64,000 nucleotides of DNA, from contig JAUIKF010000049.1 in the NCBI GenBank assembly GCA_030430575.1, positions 1 to 64,000 of the forward strand, given 5' to 3'. This document shows positions 1 through 8,463 of this stretch, one piece after another. A program made the position numbers and the translations under genes. How positions within the stretch are numbered: position 1 is the stretch's first letter; every line of letters starts with the position of its first letter. Below the pieces are notes generated by a model. It did no database searches, was not told where the DNA came from, and worked only from the letters and a program-made list of their open reading frames with translations. This stretch comes from Bacteroidia bacterium (lineage in GTDB: Bacteria > Bacteroidota > Bacteroidia > J057).

Positions 1-133
1 GGAAAAAAGAGATAGTAGAAAAACTCTACTTTTTAAGAGCTGCTTTGCTCTCAAAAAGATGGGACAATGTCATCCAAAGGCTCGCAAATTCTATTTAATT
101 TAGGGGGACAAACCGCAACTGCGCCCTTCTTTA

Positions 134-167
134 ATTATTGCGACGGGTTTAAACCCGTCGCAATAAT
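134..167. repeat. REP-like palindrome, copy 1 (34 bp)
   Basis: A perfect 34-bp palindrome with the core TTGCGACGGGTTT/AAACCCGTCGCAA lies just upstream of the RAYT gene. The same core recurs at 674-703, 759-792 and 29661-29710, so it is a dispersed family. RAYT transposases are known to be linked to such palindromes and are thought to mobilise them. Confidence 0.9.
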
Positions 168-198
168 GAGAAATTTTAATATTTAAATTAAATAAACC

Positions 199-669
199 AT
201 GCCCTTTGTAAGAATATGGGTCCACATTGTGTGGAGCACAAAAAACAGGGAACCCCTTCTTTCAGCTAGCCTACGGCCAATAATTTTTGATCATATTCGA
301 GAAAATGCACTCAAAAAGGGGATTTTCCTTGCAGAGGTAAATGGCTATCATGACCATGTCCATTGCTTGATTTCCTTGAAACGGAATCAAACTATCGCAA
401 AAGTGGCTCAGTTGCTAAAAGGAGAATCCTCACGATGGACTAATTACGAAGGACTTGTACCGGGTAAGCTTTTTTGGCAGACAGAGTACTACGCTGCTTC
501 TGTAGGTGAATCCGAAGTGAAGCGGGTGAGAAATTATATTAGGAATCAGGAGGCTCATCATGCAAGACAGTCATTCTTTGAGGAGACAAAAGAGATGATG
601 GCTGTGCATGGGTTTGCGGTGATGGAAGATTGGGAAGATTGGGAAGATTGGGAAGAAGGATATGATTGA
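199..669 (+). CDS. REP-associated tyrosine transposase (RAYT, Y1/HUH family)
   Basis: The 156-aa product matches the IS200/IS605-like Y1 transposase family. The HUH metal-binding motif is HVH at residues 53-55 (within GYHDHVHCLIS). The likely nucleophile is Tyr113 in the conserved NYIRNQEAHH helix. These enzymes cut and rejoin single-stranded DNA at hairpins. The gene has no IS ends of its own but is flanked by 34-, 30- and 34-bp perfect palindromes, which is the RAYT/REP arrangement. The C-terminus is extended by a short acidic repeat (DWEDWEDWEE) encoded by a 9-bp tandem array. No Shine-Dalgarno sequence is evident; the ATG is the first in frame. It is probably a domesticated, single-copy transposase acting on the dispersed palindromes of this genome. 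Confidence 0.93.
   Translation: MPFVRIWVHIVWSTKNREPLLSASLRPIIFDHIRENALKKGIFLAEVNGYHDHVHCLISLKRNQTIAKVAQLLKGESSRWTNYEGLVPGKLFWQTEYYAASVGESEVKRVRNYIRNQEAHHARQSFFEETKEMMAVHGFAVMEDWEDWEDWEEGYD
625..651 (+). repeat. 9-bp tandem repeat in RAYT 3' end
   Basis: Three exact copies of GAAGATTGG sit in frame at the C-terminus of the transposase and encode the EDW repeats. Slippage here would change the tail length by whole codons without breaking the frame. Confidence 0.9.
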
Positions 670-673
670 AAAC

Positions 674-703
674 TATTGCGACGGGTTTAAACCCGTCGCA
701 ATA
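674..703. repeat. REP-like palindrome, copy 2 (30 bp)
   Basis: A perfect 30-bp palindrome starts 4 bp after the RAYT stop codon. It has the same TTGCGACGGGTTT core as the copy upstream of the gene and could also act as a transcription-terminating hairpin. Confidence 0.9.
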
Positions 704-758
704 ATAGAAATCTCTTGAAATAGAATATTATTATTTGAGGAGCCCTAATTCCTGAACA

Positions 759-792
759 ACTATTGCGACGGGTTTAAACCCGTCGCAATAGT
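759..792. repeat. REP-like palindrome, copy 3 (34 bp)
   Basis: A perfect 34-bp palindrome with the same core as copies 1 and 2. Its right flank GTGGAAAAAA is identical to that of the copy at 29661-29710, which shows that more than the hairpin core is conserved in the dispersed unit. Confidence 0.9.
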
Positions 793-830
793 GGAAAAAA
801 TACACAATTAGAAATATATACCTCCCTCCC

Positions 831-1358
831 ATGCCCCTAAAATACATCAAAACCGCCAAACAGCAGCTGGAAACCCTAGCCTACCTTTATGCTTATTGGC
901 TCATGTTAGTTGTAATTATCGTTGTTGTTGAAATATCAGGAAATACATTTGACATAGAAAAAATGCTATGGGGTACAATTCTTTTATGGGCTATTCCATC
1001 TGTCCCTACCTTGATTTTATATGCTAATTATCTTAAACAGAGCAAGATTTCGCAGATACTGATGGATGAGAAGGGGGTAGAAATAAGGACTTCTAATAGT
1101 AGGCCGACCCTAATAAATTGGCAAGACATTTCTTCATTAGAAAAAATATCCTCAACCCAAACAGGGTTAACGCCAAGGGCTCCTTGGGTCAATGGCAGGT
1201 TCTATTTCTACCGAATTACTTCCAAAGATTCCCTCCCCATCATCATTACATGTTTACTGGAGCAAGTTGAAGAAACAGGAGACACCCTGGAATCTGTTTT
1301 TGAAGAAAAGGGAATTCCTTATGTGTATAAAGAGAAGTTTTATCCCATCATTCCATGA
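831..1358 (+). CDS. Membrane protein with C-terminal PH/YcxB-like domain
   Basis: The 175-aa protein has two predicted membrane segments (about residues 17-36 and 45-66), followed by a soluble part of about 105 residues. The soluble part begins ILMDEKGVEIRTSN and continues with a tryptophan-containing WQDISSLEKI segment. This layout resembles the bacterial PH-like YcxB family: two helices, then a small beta-sandwich. No catalytic motif is visible. It stands alone between the REP palindromes and a convergent AraC gene, so context gives no function. The family call is an inference from layout and a short motif. Confidence 0.6.
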   Translation: MPLKYIKTAKQQLETLAYLYAYWLMLVVIIVVVEISGNTFDIEKMLWGTILLWAIPSVPTLILYANYLKQSKISQILMDEKGVEIRTSNSRPTLINWQDISSLEKISSTQTGLTPRAPWVNGRFYFYRITSKDSLPIIITCLLEQVEETGDTLESVFEEKGIPYVYKEKFYPIIP

Positions 1359-1386
1359 AAGACTTAACCCTTGAACCCCTTTTCCC

Positions 1387-2301
1387 CTACCCCTGCTTAA
1401 ACGTCAAATACTTCTTCGGCGTCAGCCCGTATTTCTTCTTAAAGGCTGCGATAAAGTGGCTCGAATTGTTGTACCCTATTTGGTAACCCACCTCCGCGAC
1501 TTGGTAGTCGCCAGTGTCAAGGAGCTTGCGGGCGTGGCGCATCTTGTACTCTCCAAGGTATTGATAGACGGTGGTACCGTACACGTTTTTGAAACCAGCC
1601 TTGAGCTGGTACTCATTGAGGCCCACAGCCTTGGCGAGGTCTTTGAGCGTAGGTGGATCTTTCATCTCCTTGATGATCAGGGTTTTGGCTTCGCGGATTT
1701 TCTCCGCGTGGGCGTTGCTGATCAGGAAGGGGCAAGCATCTTCATTCTTCTCGTCTTTGGTGAAATGTAAGCTGAGCGCTTCCAATACTTTTCCCCGATA
1801 ATACAAGGATTGCATGTTCTCGGGCATTTGCATGCTGAAAAACTGTTCGATCACGATGCTGAGCATGGAAGAGATACTGCCTTCAGCGTAGTATTTCTTT
1901 TCGATTCGGCTCGGATCGAGGAAGGAGAGCTGCTGGTCGCCGTCGTTGAGGAAGAGCTTATGGAGCTGGGAGACGGTGATGAAAATCGCCAATACCTTCG
2001 ATTGGGGCGCAAGCACAAGCTCGTAGGAGAGAGCATTTTCGGGGTTGTAAAACATATAGCTTTTGCCGTGACCTAGGTCAATTTTGTACCGACCACCGTG
2101 GAAGGCAAAGGAAGAAGAACCATGTTGGCAAAAATAAAACTGAATCCATTCCGTGTGGAAAGCCGCCCGAAAGGAGAGAGATTCCTCCGTTTCTGGGTTG
2201 GCGAGCTTGGCGAGTGCCATGGATTCGTCGATCTCGATATAGTCTATTCGACTTTTTGCGTTATTTTTTTTGTCAGAAGCAATCAATAGAAAGTCATTCA
2301 T
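1387..2301 (-). CDS. AraC-family transcriptional regulator
   Basis: The last ~100 residues form a typical two-helix-turn-helix AraC domain (TLKDLAKAVGLNEYQLK, then VAEVGYQIGYNNSSHFIAAF, ending FKKKYGLTPKKYL). The N-terminal ~200 residues are an effector-binding region without a clear name. I chose the ATG at 2301 (304 aa); a TTG at 2358 would add 19 poorly conserved-looking residues. The gene is divergent from the secreted HmuY-like gene at 2456, and paired GCGATA sites lie between them. This suggests it controls the haem-uptake genes to its right, possibly in response to iron or a haem-related signal. That regulatory role is inferred from position only. Confidence 0.9.
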   Translation of the reverse strand: MNDFLLIASDKKNNAKSRIDYIEIDESMALAKLANPETEESLSFRAAFHTEWIQFYFCQHGSSSFAFHGGRYKIDLGHGKSYMFYNPENALSYELVLAPQSKVLAIFITVSQLHKLFLNDGDQQLSFLDPSRIEKKYYAEGSISSMLSIVIEQFFSMQMPENMQSLYYRGKVLEALSLHFTKDEKNEDACPFLISNAHAEKIREAKTLIIKEMKDPPTLKDLAKAVGLNEYQLKAGFKNVYGTTVYQYLGEYKMRHARKLLDTGDYQVAEVGYQIGYNNSSHFIAAFKKKYGLTPKKYLTFKQG

Positions 2302-2378
2302 AAGAGAGGATGTTGTGAATAATAGCCTAAATGAACAAAAAACGCATATTTTATCCAAATTGTTTGTGCCTCATTTTA

Positions 2379-2434
2379 GCGATATTTTTAATCCGTTTGG
2401 CGATACTTATGTGCTACTTTTTGCGCTAGTTTTG
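2379..2434 (+). promoter_or_regulatory. Probable AraC direct-repeat site and TAnnTTTG promoter
   Basis: GCGATA occurs at 2379-2384 and again at 2400-2405, spaced 21 bp (two helical turns), as expected for an AraC-type dimer on direct repeats. Downstream, TAGTTTTG at 2427-2434 fits the Bacteroidota -7 consensus TAnnTTTG and lies 22 bp before the ATG at 2456. A TTTG at 2396-2399 is a little far for a -33 element, so the promoter may depend on an activator. Confidence 0.5.
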
Positions 2435-2455
2435 TCAAAAAATTAAACCTAAGCA

Positions 2456-3709
2456 ATGAAATACCTCCACATTATTGTCATCGTTGTCTTGGCAACTGTA
2501 CTTATGTTAAATAGTGCAACAGCTCAGAAGACAGTCTCTATCCTCCCAGGATATACCCACCAGACCTTTTACAGCCTTGAAAACGGCGTCGTCAAGCAGG
2601 AACCCAATGACAATTGGGACATCGCCTTCCAGATCGACGGCTTCGCCGCATCGCTCCGCATCAACTCCGCCAATGGCGTCAAGCTGCACAAAGTGCCCAA
2701 CACCGACCAGAGCGGCTGGGCTACAGTAGACACTGCTGGCATGAGCAGTTGGACGCAACGTTACAACTCCGACCAGACATGGGACGGCGGCGCTTTCAAC
2801 ATCGGAGCCGATACGGCCAATGCCTTTGACCTCGGCTGGGGCGTCTATGACCCGATTACTCACCATGTAAATGGCGATTCAGTCTTTATTCTTACCCTCA
2901 GCAATGGGGACGTGAAGAAGTTTCGCATGGACCGCCTTTCAGGAGGTGTTTACGCCTTCACCTACGCCAATATCGACGGCACATCAGAAGCCAGCAAGAC
3001 GGTAGATAAGGCTGATTTTCAGGGCAAAAACTTTGGCTATTTCTCTTTTGCTACTGAAAGCTCTCTCGATCGGGAACCTACATCAGCGGATTGGGACCTC
3101 CTGTTTACCCGCTACATCAGTCCCGTAGCACCAGGATTCTATTATGGGGTGACGGGCGTCCTGAGCAATATGGGCGTGAAAGTTTCTGAGATGCGCGGTG
3201 TAGATCCAACTTCTGTTACCATTGATGACACCGTTTCTGCGCCTTTTTCTTACAATCTCTCCACCATTGGTCACGACTGGAAGAGCTTCAATAATATGGC
3301 AGGCACTTGGTCATTTGAAGACATGCTGACCTACTTTGTCAAAAACGACTCTTCTAATGACTTTTACCAGCTCACCTTTACAGGCTTTGGCGGTGGTGCC
3401 ACTGGCGATTTTGTATTTGACCAATCGGGTTCTTCCACAGCTATTGACCCTGTTTTGGCGAATATTGAGCTGTTCCAAATAGGCCCCAACCCAGCCAGTA
3501 GCCTAGCCACTGTCCAGATTGAGCAAAAAGAACATCGTTCTTTCTCTCTGTCAATTCTCGACATGCAAGGAAGAACGATCCGTACCCAAAGCCATGCCGC
3601 TGGTACCCAGCGTGTTGCAATTAACCTTGAAGGACTTTCAAGCGGTCTTTATCTCGTGCAGTTTTCTAATGCGCAAGGAGCCATCGCGAAGCGATTGATG
3701 GTGAAGTAA
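2456..3709 (+). CDS. Secreted HmuY-like protein with T9SS sorting domain
   Basis: The 417-aa protein has a signal peptide (about residues 1-23, ending ATAQ). Two HmuY-like segments follow, with NWDIAFQIDGFAASLRIN near residue 53 and a second WDLLFTRY block near residue 211. About 80 residues of Por/T9SS C-terminal sorting domain end the chain (PNPASSLATVQI ... GLYLVQF ... KRLMVK). HmuY-family proteins bind haem and hand it to a TonB-dependent receptor. The T9SS tail predicts export across the outer membrane and release or anchoring at the surface. The next gene encodes a TonB receptor and the one after it a second HmuY-like lipoprotein, which supports a haem- or haem-like ligand-uptake locus. 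Ligand-binding residues cannot be assigned by eye. Confidence 0.85.
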   Translation: MKYLHIIVIVVLATVLMLNSATAQKTVSILPGYTHQTFYSLENGVVKQEPNDNWDIAFQIDGFAASLRINSANGVKLHKVPNTDQSGWATVDTAGMSSWTQRYNSDQTWDGGAFNIGADTANAFDLGWGVYDPITHHVNGDSVFILTLSNGDVKKFRMDRLSGGVYAFTYANIDGTSEASKTVDKADFQGKNFGYFSFATESSLDREPTSADWDLLFTRYISPVAPGFYYGVTGVLSNMGVKVSEMRGVDPTSVTIDDTVSAPFSYNLSTIGHDWKSFNNMAGTWSFEDMLTYFVKNDSSNDFYQLTFTGFGGGATGDFVFDQSGSSTAIDPVLANIELFQIGPNPASSLATVQIEQKEHRSFSLSILDMQGRTIRTQSHAAGTQRVAINLEGLSSGLYLVQFSNAQGAIAKRLMVK

Positions 3710-3713
3710 GAAA

Positions 3714-3748
3714 GTTTAGGGTTTGAAGTTTAGGGTTTAGGGTTTTGC
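3714..3748 (+). repeat. 7-bp tandem array after stop codon
   Basis: Five consecutive heptamers (GTTTAGG, GTTTGAA, GTTTAGG, GTTTAGG, GTTTTGC) begin 5 bp after the HmuY-like stop codon. Similar heptamer arrays occur at other gene ends in this window (10320-10347, 48105-48139, 56051-56085). Confidence 0.85.
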
Positions 3749-3759
3749 GGCGGGAGGAG

Positions 3760-3944
3760 ATGAAATGGGCGTGGGCAGCCTGCCCTGAGACTTCGGCGTG
3801 AGCTCAGTCGAACGCATTGCCGAAGGGACGGATAGAAGCGTTGGCATTGGTTGGCCCGTTTCGATTCCTGTCCTGAGCCGTCGCCCTGAGCTTGCCGAAG
3901 GGGCAGTCGAAGAATTTTGGTTACTTTTTTCTAAAAAAAGTAAC
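3760..3944 (-). repeat. Dispersed palindromic element, copy A (inverted)
   Basis: The right end is a 25-bp palindrome (GTTACTTTTTT...AAAAAAGTAAC, 3920-3944). To its left are segments rich in cttcggc/ctgagc motifs. Read on the minus strand it aligns with 7404-7520, including the stretch CGAAACGGGCCAACC versus cgaagcgagccaacc. The two copies are inverted relative to each other and flank the TonB receptor and the HmuY-like lipoprotein. Confidence 0.75.
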
Positions 3945-3983
3945 ATAACAAGAGAAAAAATAAGGCTAGAGAAACATAGCATT

Positions 3984-6047
3984 TTGAAAAAACTATTTTC
4001 AGCTATCAAAAAACACATCCTGTGGGGAGCACTCATGCTCCTTGCAGGATTTCCTGCTTTTGCTCAAACCCAATCTCAGGACTCGATCAATCAGACAGAC
4101 CTGGAGACGATTGTCATCACGGGACAGCATAGTGCCGTCAAGGCGGATCAGTCTACGTATCGGGTACAGATTCTGGATAAAAAGCAATGGGAAGCCCAAG
4201 GGGCCAATAATCTGGCCGATATCATGTCGGCTCAGTTGGGAGTGAATACCTTTGAAGATCCAGTCCTAGGCACAAGTGTGCAGATGCTCGGTACTTCAGG
4301 ACAAAGTGTGAAGATCATGATCGATGGCGTGCCGATGATCGGGCGCCAGGACGGGGAGCTGGACCTGAGTCAGATACAGCTTGACCAGATCGAGCGGATC
4401 GAGGTGATCGAAGGCCCCATGGCCGTGGAGTACGGCGCCAATGCCTTGGCAGGGGTGATCAATCTGATCACACGCAAAGAGAGCAAGCACCCTTGGGAAG
4501 CGCAGCTTTCCATCTATGAAGGAACGGCCCAGTCCTTTCCACAATATGGACGCAGCGAAGGGACTCACCGCTATCATGGAAATGTGGCATGGCGGAAGGG
4601 ACGCCATTCCCTTCAATTGAGCGGCGGACGCGCCTATTTTGGGGGCATTCGCACCGATAAAGCGAACCGCTTTCGAAGCTGGAGTCCCAAGCGACAAGTG
4701 AATGCCACTGCCAATTATGGGTATGCAGGCAAAAAATGGCGATTACAAGCCGGAAGCTCCGTCTTTGATGAGCGACTGATACGAATGGATTCTGCATCGG
4801 GCATTTATGTGCCGAGGGCAAGAGACGAACGGTACGATACACGTCGGCAATTGCACCAAGTTTCAATTAATTATCAACCCTCCAAGCGATTGCATTACCA
4901 AACGACGGCTGCCTATACGGCGTATCGTCGCCTCAAAAACACTTTTCAGGTAGACCTTGTCACCTTGGAAAAGCTGCAAGTGGAAGGCGGAGCGACGACG
5001 GAGTCTTTTGATGCCAAGAGCTGGCGTGGCCAGCTTTCATGGAAGGTGAAGCCCAATCATCTCTCGCTGCAAGCGGGTTATGACTTGCGCATGGACCGAG
5101 CGTGGGGAGACAAGGTGCTTGATGGTCAACAAGGGATGAATGATTATGCGTTTTTTGCTTCTGCAGAATACAAACCCACCAAAAGCATCACCTTCCGCCC
5201 TGGTCTGAGAGCAGCTATTAATTCTACTTATCCATCACCGATTACCCCTTCTATTCACCTGAAAATCAATCCATTTCCCTATTGGACGTTTCGCTTATCC
5301 TATGCAGAAGGCTTTCGTGCGCCTAGTTTGAAGGAGCTGTTTTTAGAGTTTATCGATGTTAACCACCACATCATCGGCAATCCCAATTTGCGTCCAGAAA
5401 CGTCCCGAAACATGCAGGCTTCTGCGAATTGGAAGAAATTAATCGGCAGACAGTTGGTGGCTGTGGAATTGTCGGGATTTTATAATAGGGTCAATGACCA
5501 GATTTCCCTAAGTGCAACTGGCGACAACCAATTCATTTTTTCCTATATCAACATCGACAAACACCGCAGTCTGGGCACTCAGCTCAAGCTACGCTACCGC
5601 AAGGGCAGTCTGCAAGCGCAGGCAGGTGCTGCTGTGATAGGCCGTTATAATGACCTCAATGGCTTTGAGTCTGAGCTTACGACCCAATTTAACTACGCCC
5701 TCAATACGACAGCTCAGCTGGATTATGTCTGGAAGCAGCCACGGCTGTCTTTCTCCGTGAATTACAAATACGCTGGGCCTGTGGAAGGCTTCACCAATAT
5801 CGGCGATCTCGATGCACCTGAGATCATCCCCACCCGCATCGGCGGCTATCAGCTCGCCAATGTATCAGTGGGCCGCACGTGGTTCGACGATGTCCTCAGC
5901 CTGCGACTAGGCATGCGCAATGCCTTCAACGTCACGGACGTCGCAGCTACCGCGCGGAGCTCCGCGCACAGCGGAGGAAGCGGCCAAGCATCGATTGGGA
6001 TGGGGAGGAGCGTGTTTTTGAGGGTGGATATACGGATGAAGAAGTAG
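3984..6047 (+). CDS. TonB-dependent outer-membrane receptor (HmuR-like)
   Basis: I place the start at TTG 3984, giving about 687 aa. It opens a good signal peptide (KKLFSAIKKHILWG ... FPAFAQ). The longer upstream frame runs through repeat DNA and is unlikely to be coding. After the signal comes a TonB-box-like LETIVITGQ segment. The plug domain follows (VKIMIDGVPMIGR, IERIEVIEGPMAVEYGANAL, GVINLITRK), then a 22-strand-type barrel with FRLSYAEGFRAPSLKELF and a final strand ending in FLRVDIRMKK. Such receptors import haem, iron chelates or other scarce ligands using TonB energy. HmuY-like genes on both sides argue for haem. The ATG at residue 17 of this frame is an alternative start. Confidence 0.9.
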   Translation: MKKLFSAIKKHILWGALMLLAGFPAFAQTQSQDSINQTDLETIVITGQHSAVKADQSTYRVQILDKKQWEAQGANNLADIMSAQLGVNTFEDPVLGTSVQMLGTSGQSVKIMIDGVPMIGRQDGELDLSQIQLDQIERIEVIEGPMAVEYGANALAGVINLITRKESKHPWEAQLSIYEGTAQSFPQYGRSEGTHRYHGNVAWRKGRHSLQLSGGRAYFGGIRTDKANRFRSWSPKRQVNATANYGYAGKKWRLQAGSSVFDERLIRMDSASGIYVPRARDERYDTRRQLHQVSINYQPSKRLHYQTTAAYTAYRRLKNTFQVDLVTLEKLQVEGGATTESFDAKSWRGQLSWKVKPNHLSLQAGYDLRMDRAWGDKVLDGQQGMNDYAFFASAEYKPTKSITFRPGLRAAINSTYPSPITPSIHLKINPFPYWTFRLSYAEGFRAPSLKELFLEFIDVNHHIIGNPNLRPETSRNMQASANWKKLIGRQLVAVELSGFYNRVNDQISLSATGDNQFIFSYINIDKHRSLGTQLKLRYRKGSLQAQAGAAVIGRYNDLNGFESELTTQFNYALNTTAQLDYVWKQPRLSFSVNYKYAGPVEGFTNIGDLDAPEIIPTRIGGYQLANVSVGRTWFDDVLSLRLGMRNAFNVTDVAATARSSAHSGGSGQASIGMGRSVFLRVDIRMKK

Positions 6048-6125
6048 GAAGAAAGTTCAAGAGTTCAGGGTTCGATTGTTCGAGCGTTTGGACTGCTTTG
6101 GAAATTCCTTTTAAGGAATTTGCCA

Positions 6126-6233
6126 TCATTGAGATGGGTTGAAACCCAGTCGCAATAGTTGAGAATGACAGGCAAAGAAATATTGCGACGCGACGCTCGA
6201 CTGAGCCTTGCCGAAGTCTTTAGTCCGTCGCAA
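6126..6233. repeat. Degenerate REP and a REP interrupted by a second repeat
   Basis: 6126-6158 is a worn copy of the REP palindrome (gagatgggtt / aacccagtcgcaat). At 6182-6233 a second copy has its left arm (ATTGCGACG) and right arm (CGTCGCAA) separated by about 35 bp. The spacer contains ctcgactgagccttgccgaa, the signature of another dispersed repeat family also seen at 3787-3909, 8271-8463 and 27500-27680. Confidence 0.75.
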
Positions 6234-6271
6234 AAAGGGAAAAAGAAAAAAGATTCTCATTCATAAAAATC

Positions 6272-7294
6272 ATGCATATAAAAGTATTAACATCAATAAT
6301 CGCAGTATTGCTCCTCTGCAGCTGCTTCCCTGAAGATACGCCGCTACCCCCCTACGAAGCAGACGCCTCGGTCCAGCAGCTTCAGATTCCCATGGCGACG
6401 TATGATGACGTGTTGAATGAATACACCTATAAGCATTATTTCTACCTCGATTTAAAGACGGGGACGATGCAACAAGCGGAACGCGCCAGTTGGGATTTGG
6501 GCTTTGAGACCTCCGCTGAAGGGTATCGCATTATTCTCAATACTGCTAACTATATGCAGGCCACCAACCTCGGCCCTGTGCCGTTCGACACGACCTTAAC
6601 AGAGGCAGGCGTCAAGAACTTGACCTATGAATTTGACGACCCGTCGGGGGCATGGGAGCGCAGCGCGATAGGAGAGTGGTGGGACCCCACCAAGGCGGAA
6701 GCCACAGGCGACGTATACGTCATCAACCGTGGCTACGGCCCCAGCGCCAACCTCCTGGGCTATATGAAAGTCATGTTTGAATCAGTGAACGAAACCAGTT
6801 TTCGCTTTCGATATGCCAGCCTGGATGGCTCCTTTTCCCAAACGACGACCATTACCAAAGATCCCCTCTATAACTTCAGCTTTTTCTCCTTGGATTCGGG
6901 CGAAAAAGTACAAGTACAACCGCCCAAAACCGATTGGGACATCAGTTTTTCCTATTTCTCCTACCGCTACCCAGACGGATTCCCTTACTGGCTGAGTGGG
7001 GTTCTCAACAATCGCTACCAAGTGAAAGCGGCATTTGTACAGGACACGACCATTCTATTTGAGGAACTCACACTCGCTGACACCAGTCAGGTGGAGTTTA
7101 CCACAGATTTGGACGAGATTGGATTTCAGTGGAAAGCGTACCTTTTTGGACCTCCAGCACGCTATGTGACCTATTCGTACAAGAGCTATTTTGTGCGCGA
7201 TACGGAAGGGTATTATTACAAATTACGCTTCCTGGATTTCTACAATGATCAGGGAATCAGGGGCTTTCCTACGATGGAGTATGTGCGGTTGTAG
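6272..7294 (+). CDS. HmuY-like lipoprotein
   Basis: The 340-aa protein starts with a lipoprotein signal whose lipobox is LLLCSC near residues 14-18, so it should be lipid-anchored. Two HmuY-type blocks are visible: ASWDLGFETSAEGYRIILN near residue 73 and TDWDISFSYFSYRYPDGFPYW near residue 217. The layout parallels the secreted paralogue at 2456 but lacks the T9SS tail. The likely role is a surface haem-binding partner of the preceding TonB receptor, 224 bp upstream, with REP remnants in the gap. Having one secreted and one lipid-anchored HmuY-like protein in the same locus is plausible for capture and delivery of ligand; the division of labour is an inference. Confidence 0.82.
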   Translation: MHIKVLTSIIAVLLLCSCFPEDTPLPPYEADASVQQLQIPMATYDDVLNEYTYKHYFYLDLKTGTMQQAERASWDLGFETSAEGYRIILNTANYMQATNLGPVPFDTTLTEAGVKNLTYEFDDPSGAWERSAIGEWWDPTKAEATGDVYVINRGYGPSANLLGYMKVMFESVNETSFRFRYASLDGSFSQTTTITKDPLYNFSFFSLDSGEKVQVQPPKTDWDISFSYFSYRYPDGFPYWLSGVLNNRYQVKAAFVQDTTILFEELTLADTSQVEFTTDLDEIGFQWKAYLFGPPARYVTYSYKSYFVRDTEGYYYKLRFLDFYNDQGIRGFPTMEYVRL

Positions 7295-7403
7295 GGGAAT
7301 TATGGGCTAATTAATTGAGTGATCCTTAAGCTCGCTACTAGCTATTTTTCTGAGAAAATTCTCTATTCCTCTCTTTCAATAGATGGTTTTCAGCCTTTGT
7401 GTT

Positions 7404-7520
7404 GTTACTTTTTTTAGAAAAAAGTAACCAAAAAATCGAAGCGAGCCAACCATTCCCAACGCTTCAATCCGTCCGCACACGCTCGCTTCACCCCAGCCGC
7501 ACTTACTTTCGAAGTCACCA
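7404..7520 (+). repeat. Dispersed palindromic element, copy B
   Basis: It begins with the 25-bp palindrome GTTACTTTTTTTAG...AAGTAAC (7404-7428), the exact reverse complement of 3920-3944. It continues with sequence that aligns to copy A read on the opposite strand (gagccaaccattcccaacgc, then caatccgtcc). The rest of the 7295-7553 gap holds no coding signal. Confidence 0.75.
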
Positions 7521-7553
7521 TAAATCGGCGAAATCGAATGCTTCCTCTAATTC

Positions 7554-8207
7554 CTACATACTAAACCAATCAGAAGTGAAAAGGCGAGGTGCCTTCCCCG
7601 CCATATTTTCTGGAATGAAAATATAATGAAACCTAAGGACAGCGTCCGCTTCGGATATTCTAAGCGCTTCTTCAAGGATCGTTCCGCTGCTAATGGTACA
7701 CTTCTCTCCCTTTTTTAATACACACCTTTCAAAAATGGGCCCTTTAGTAAAAAACATTGGTACATGACGATGGATATATAAATGCCCTGCTTTTTTCTTC
7801 CCTTCATAAAAGAACCGAAACTGCCCCTTAATATTCTCAATGATTAACTGACTATGGGCTAGATGCCCTATTGTTCTAAGGGAGATAGATTTTAGCGTAT
7901 CAAGATTAATCGATTTCTCATTCCGATGTCTGAAAAATGGGGTAAGTGTTCTTCTAGCAAAATAGATCGTATCCGTGGATTCCCTTTGATTGATGAAGGT
8001 TATCTCAAGTTGAATGTAGCTGGTATCTATTTTGGCGTTTGGATCATCTTGATATTCAAGCCAAAGTGCTTTTTGGCTTTCATCTGATTTAGCTGGATGT
8101 ACTTTGACAACAAAACCTGTATCCTTCCCGCCTTCATAAAAGCTTAACAATAAGCAGCATAAGGGTAGGATTAAGGCAATAGGTATTATTTTTTTCCAAT
8201 TGGGCAT
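7554..8207 (-). CDS. Hypothetical protein with N-terminal membrane anchor
   Basis: From the ATG at 8207 the product is 217 aa and starts MPNWKKIIPIALILPLCCLL, a signal-anchor or poorly cleaved signal peptide. In-frame ATGs at 8228 and a start at 8255 would lengthen it, but upstream sequence is a dispersed repeat. The rest is soluble, with many beta-type segments (YIQLEITFINQRES, YIHRHVPMFF), and should lie in the periplasm. I do not recognise a family. Dispersed repeats lie on both sides, so no operon partner is seen. Confidence 0.65.
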   Translation of the reverse strand: MPNWKKIIPIALILPLCCLLLSFYEGGKDTGFVVKVHPAKSDESQKALWLEYQDDPNAKIDTSYIQLEITFINQRESTDTIYFARRTLTPFFRHRNEKSINLDTLKSISLRTIGHLAHSQLIIENIKGQFRFFYEGKKKAGHLYIHRHVPMFFTKGPIFERCVLKKGEKCTISSGTILEEALRISEADAVLRFHYIFIPENMAGKAPRLFTSDWFSM

Positions 8208-8270
8208 GCTTTGGTGGGCATCCTTCATAAGAAGTATACATTTGAAAAGTGTCATAATCCTACAGCAAAG

Positions 8271-8463
8271 CTGTCATTTCGACCCTTGCCCTGAGCCAAG
8301 CCGAAGGGAGGGAGAAATCTAACTATGTGGTCTAGTAGCCTATTCGAGGCCTGTGGAACCCATAATGGATAACCAAAACAAAAGGGCATGTTGGATTTCT
8401 CCTCCCTTCCCTTCGGCAGGCTCAGGGCAATGCGCAAAGCCTCAGGTCGTCGAAATGACCTCT
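8271..8463. repeat. Long inverted-repeat element
   Basis: The left arm (catttcgacccttgccctga at 8271 on) and right arm (ending tcgtcgaaatgacc) are inverted. Both contain cttcggc/ccctgagc motifs, and about 75 bp of unrelated sequence lies between them. Together with short flanks this fills the 318-bp gap 8208-8525, where I see no credible gene. A short minus-strand open frame inside it is repeat translation. Confidence 0.75.

Noticed and set aside
2-103. Possible C-terminal fragment of a gene entering from the left edge
   Set aside because: The frame is open for only about 33 codons, resembles no protein I know, and cannot be told from chance.
1192-1374. 60-codon plus-strand frame
   Set aside because: It is nested in another frame of the YcxB-like membrane-protein gene with no independent signal.
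3798-3983. N-terminal extension of the TonB receptor
   Set aside because: The extra 62 codons cross a dispersed repeat and would bury the signal peptide.
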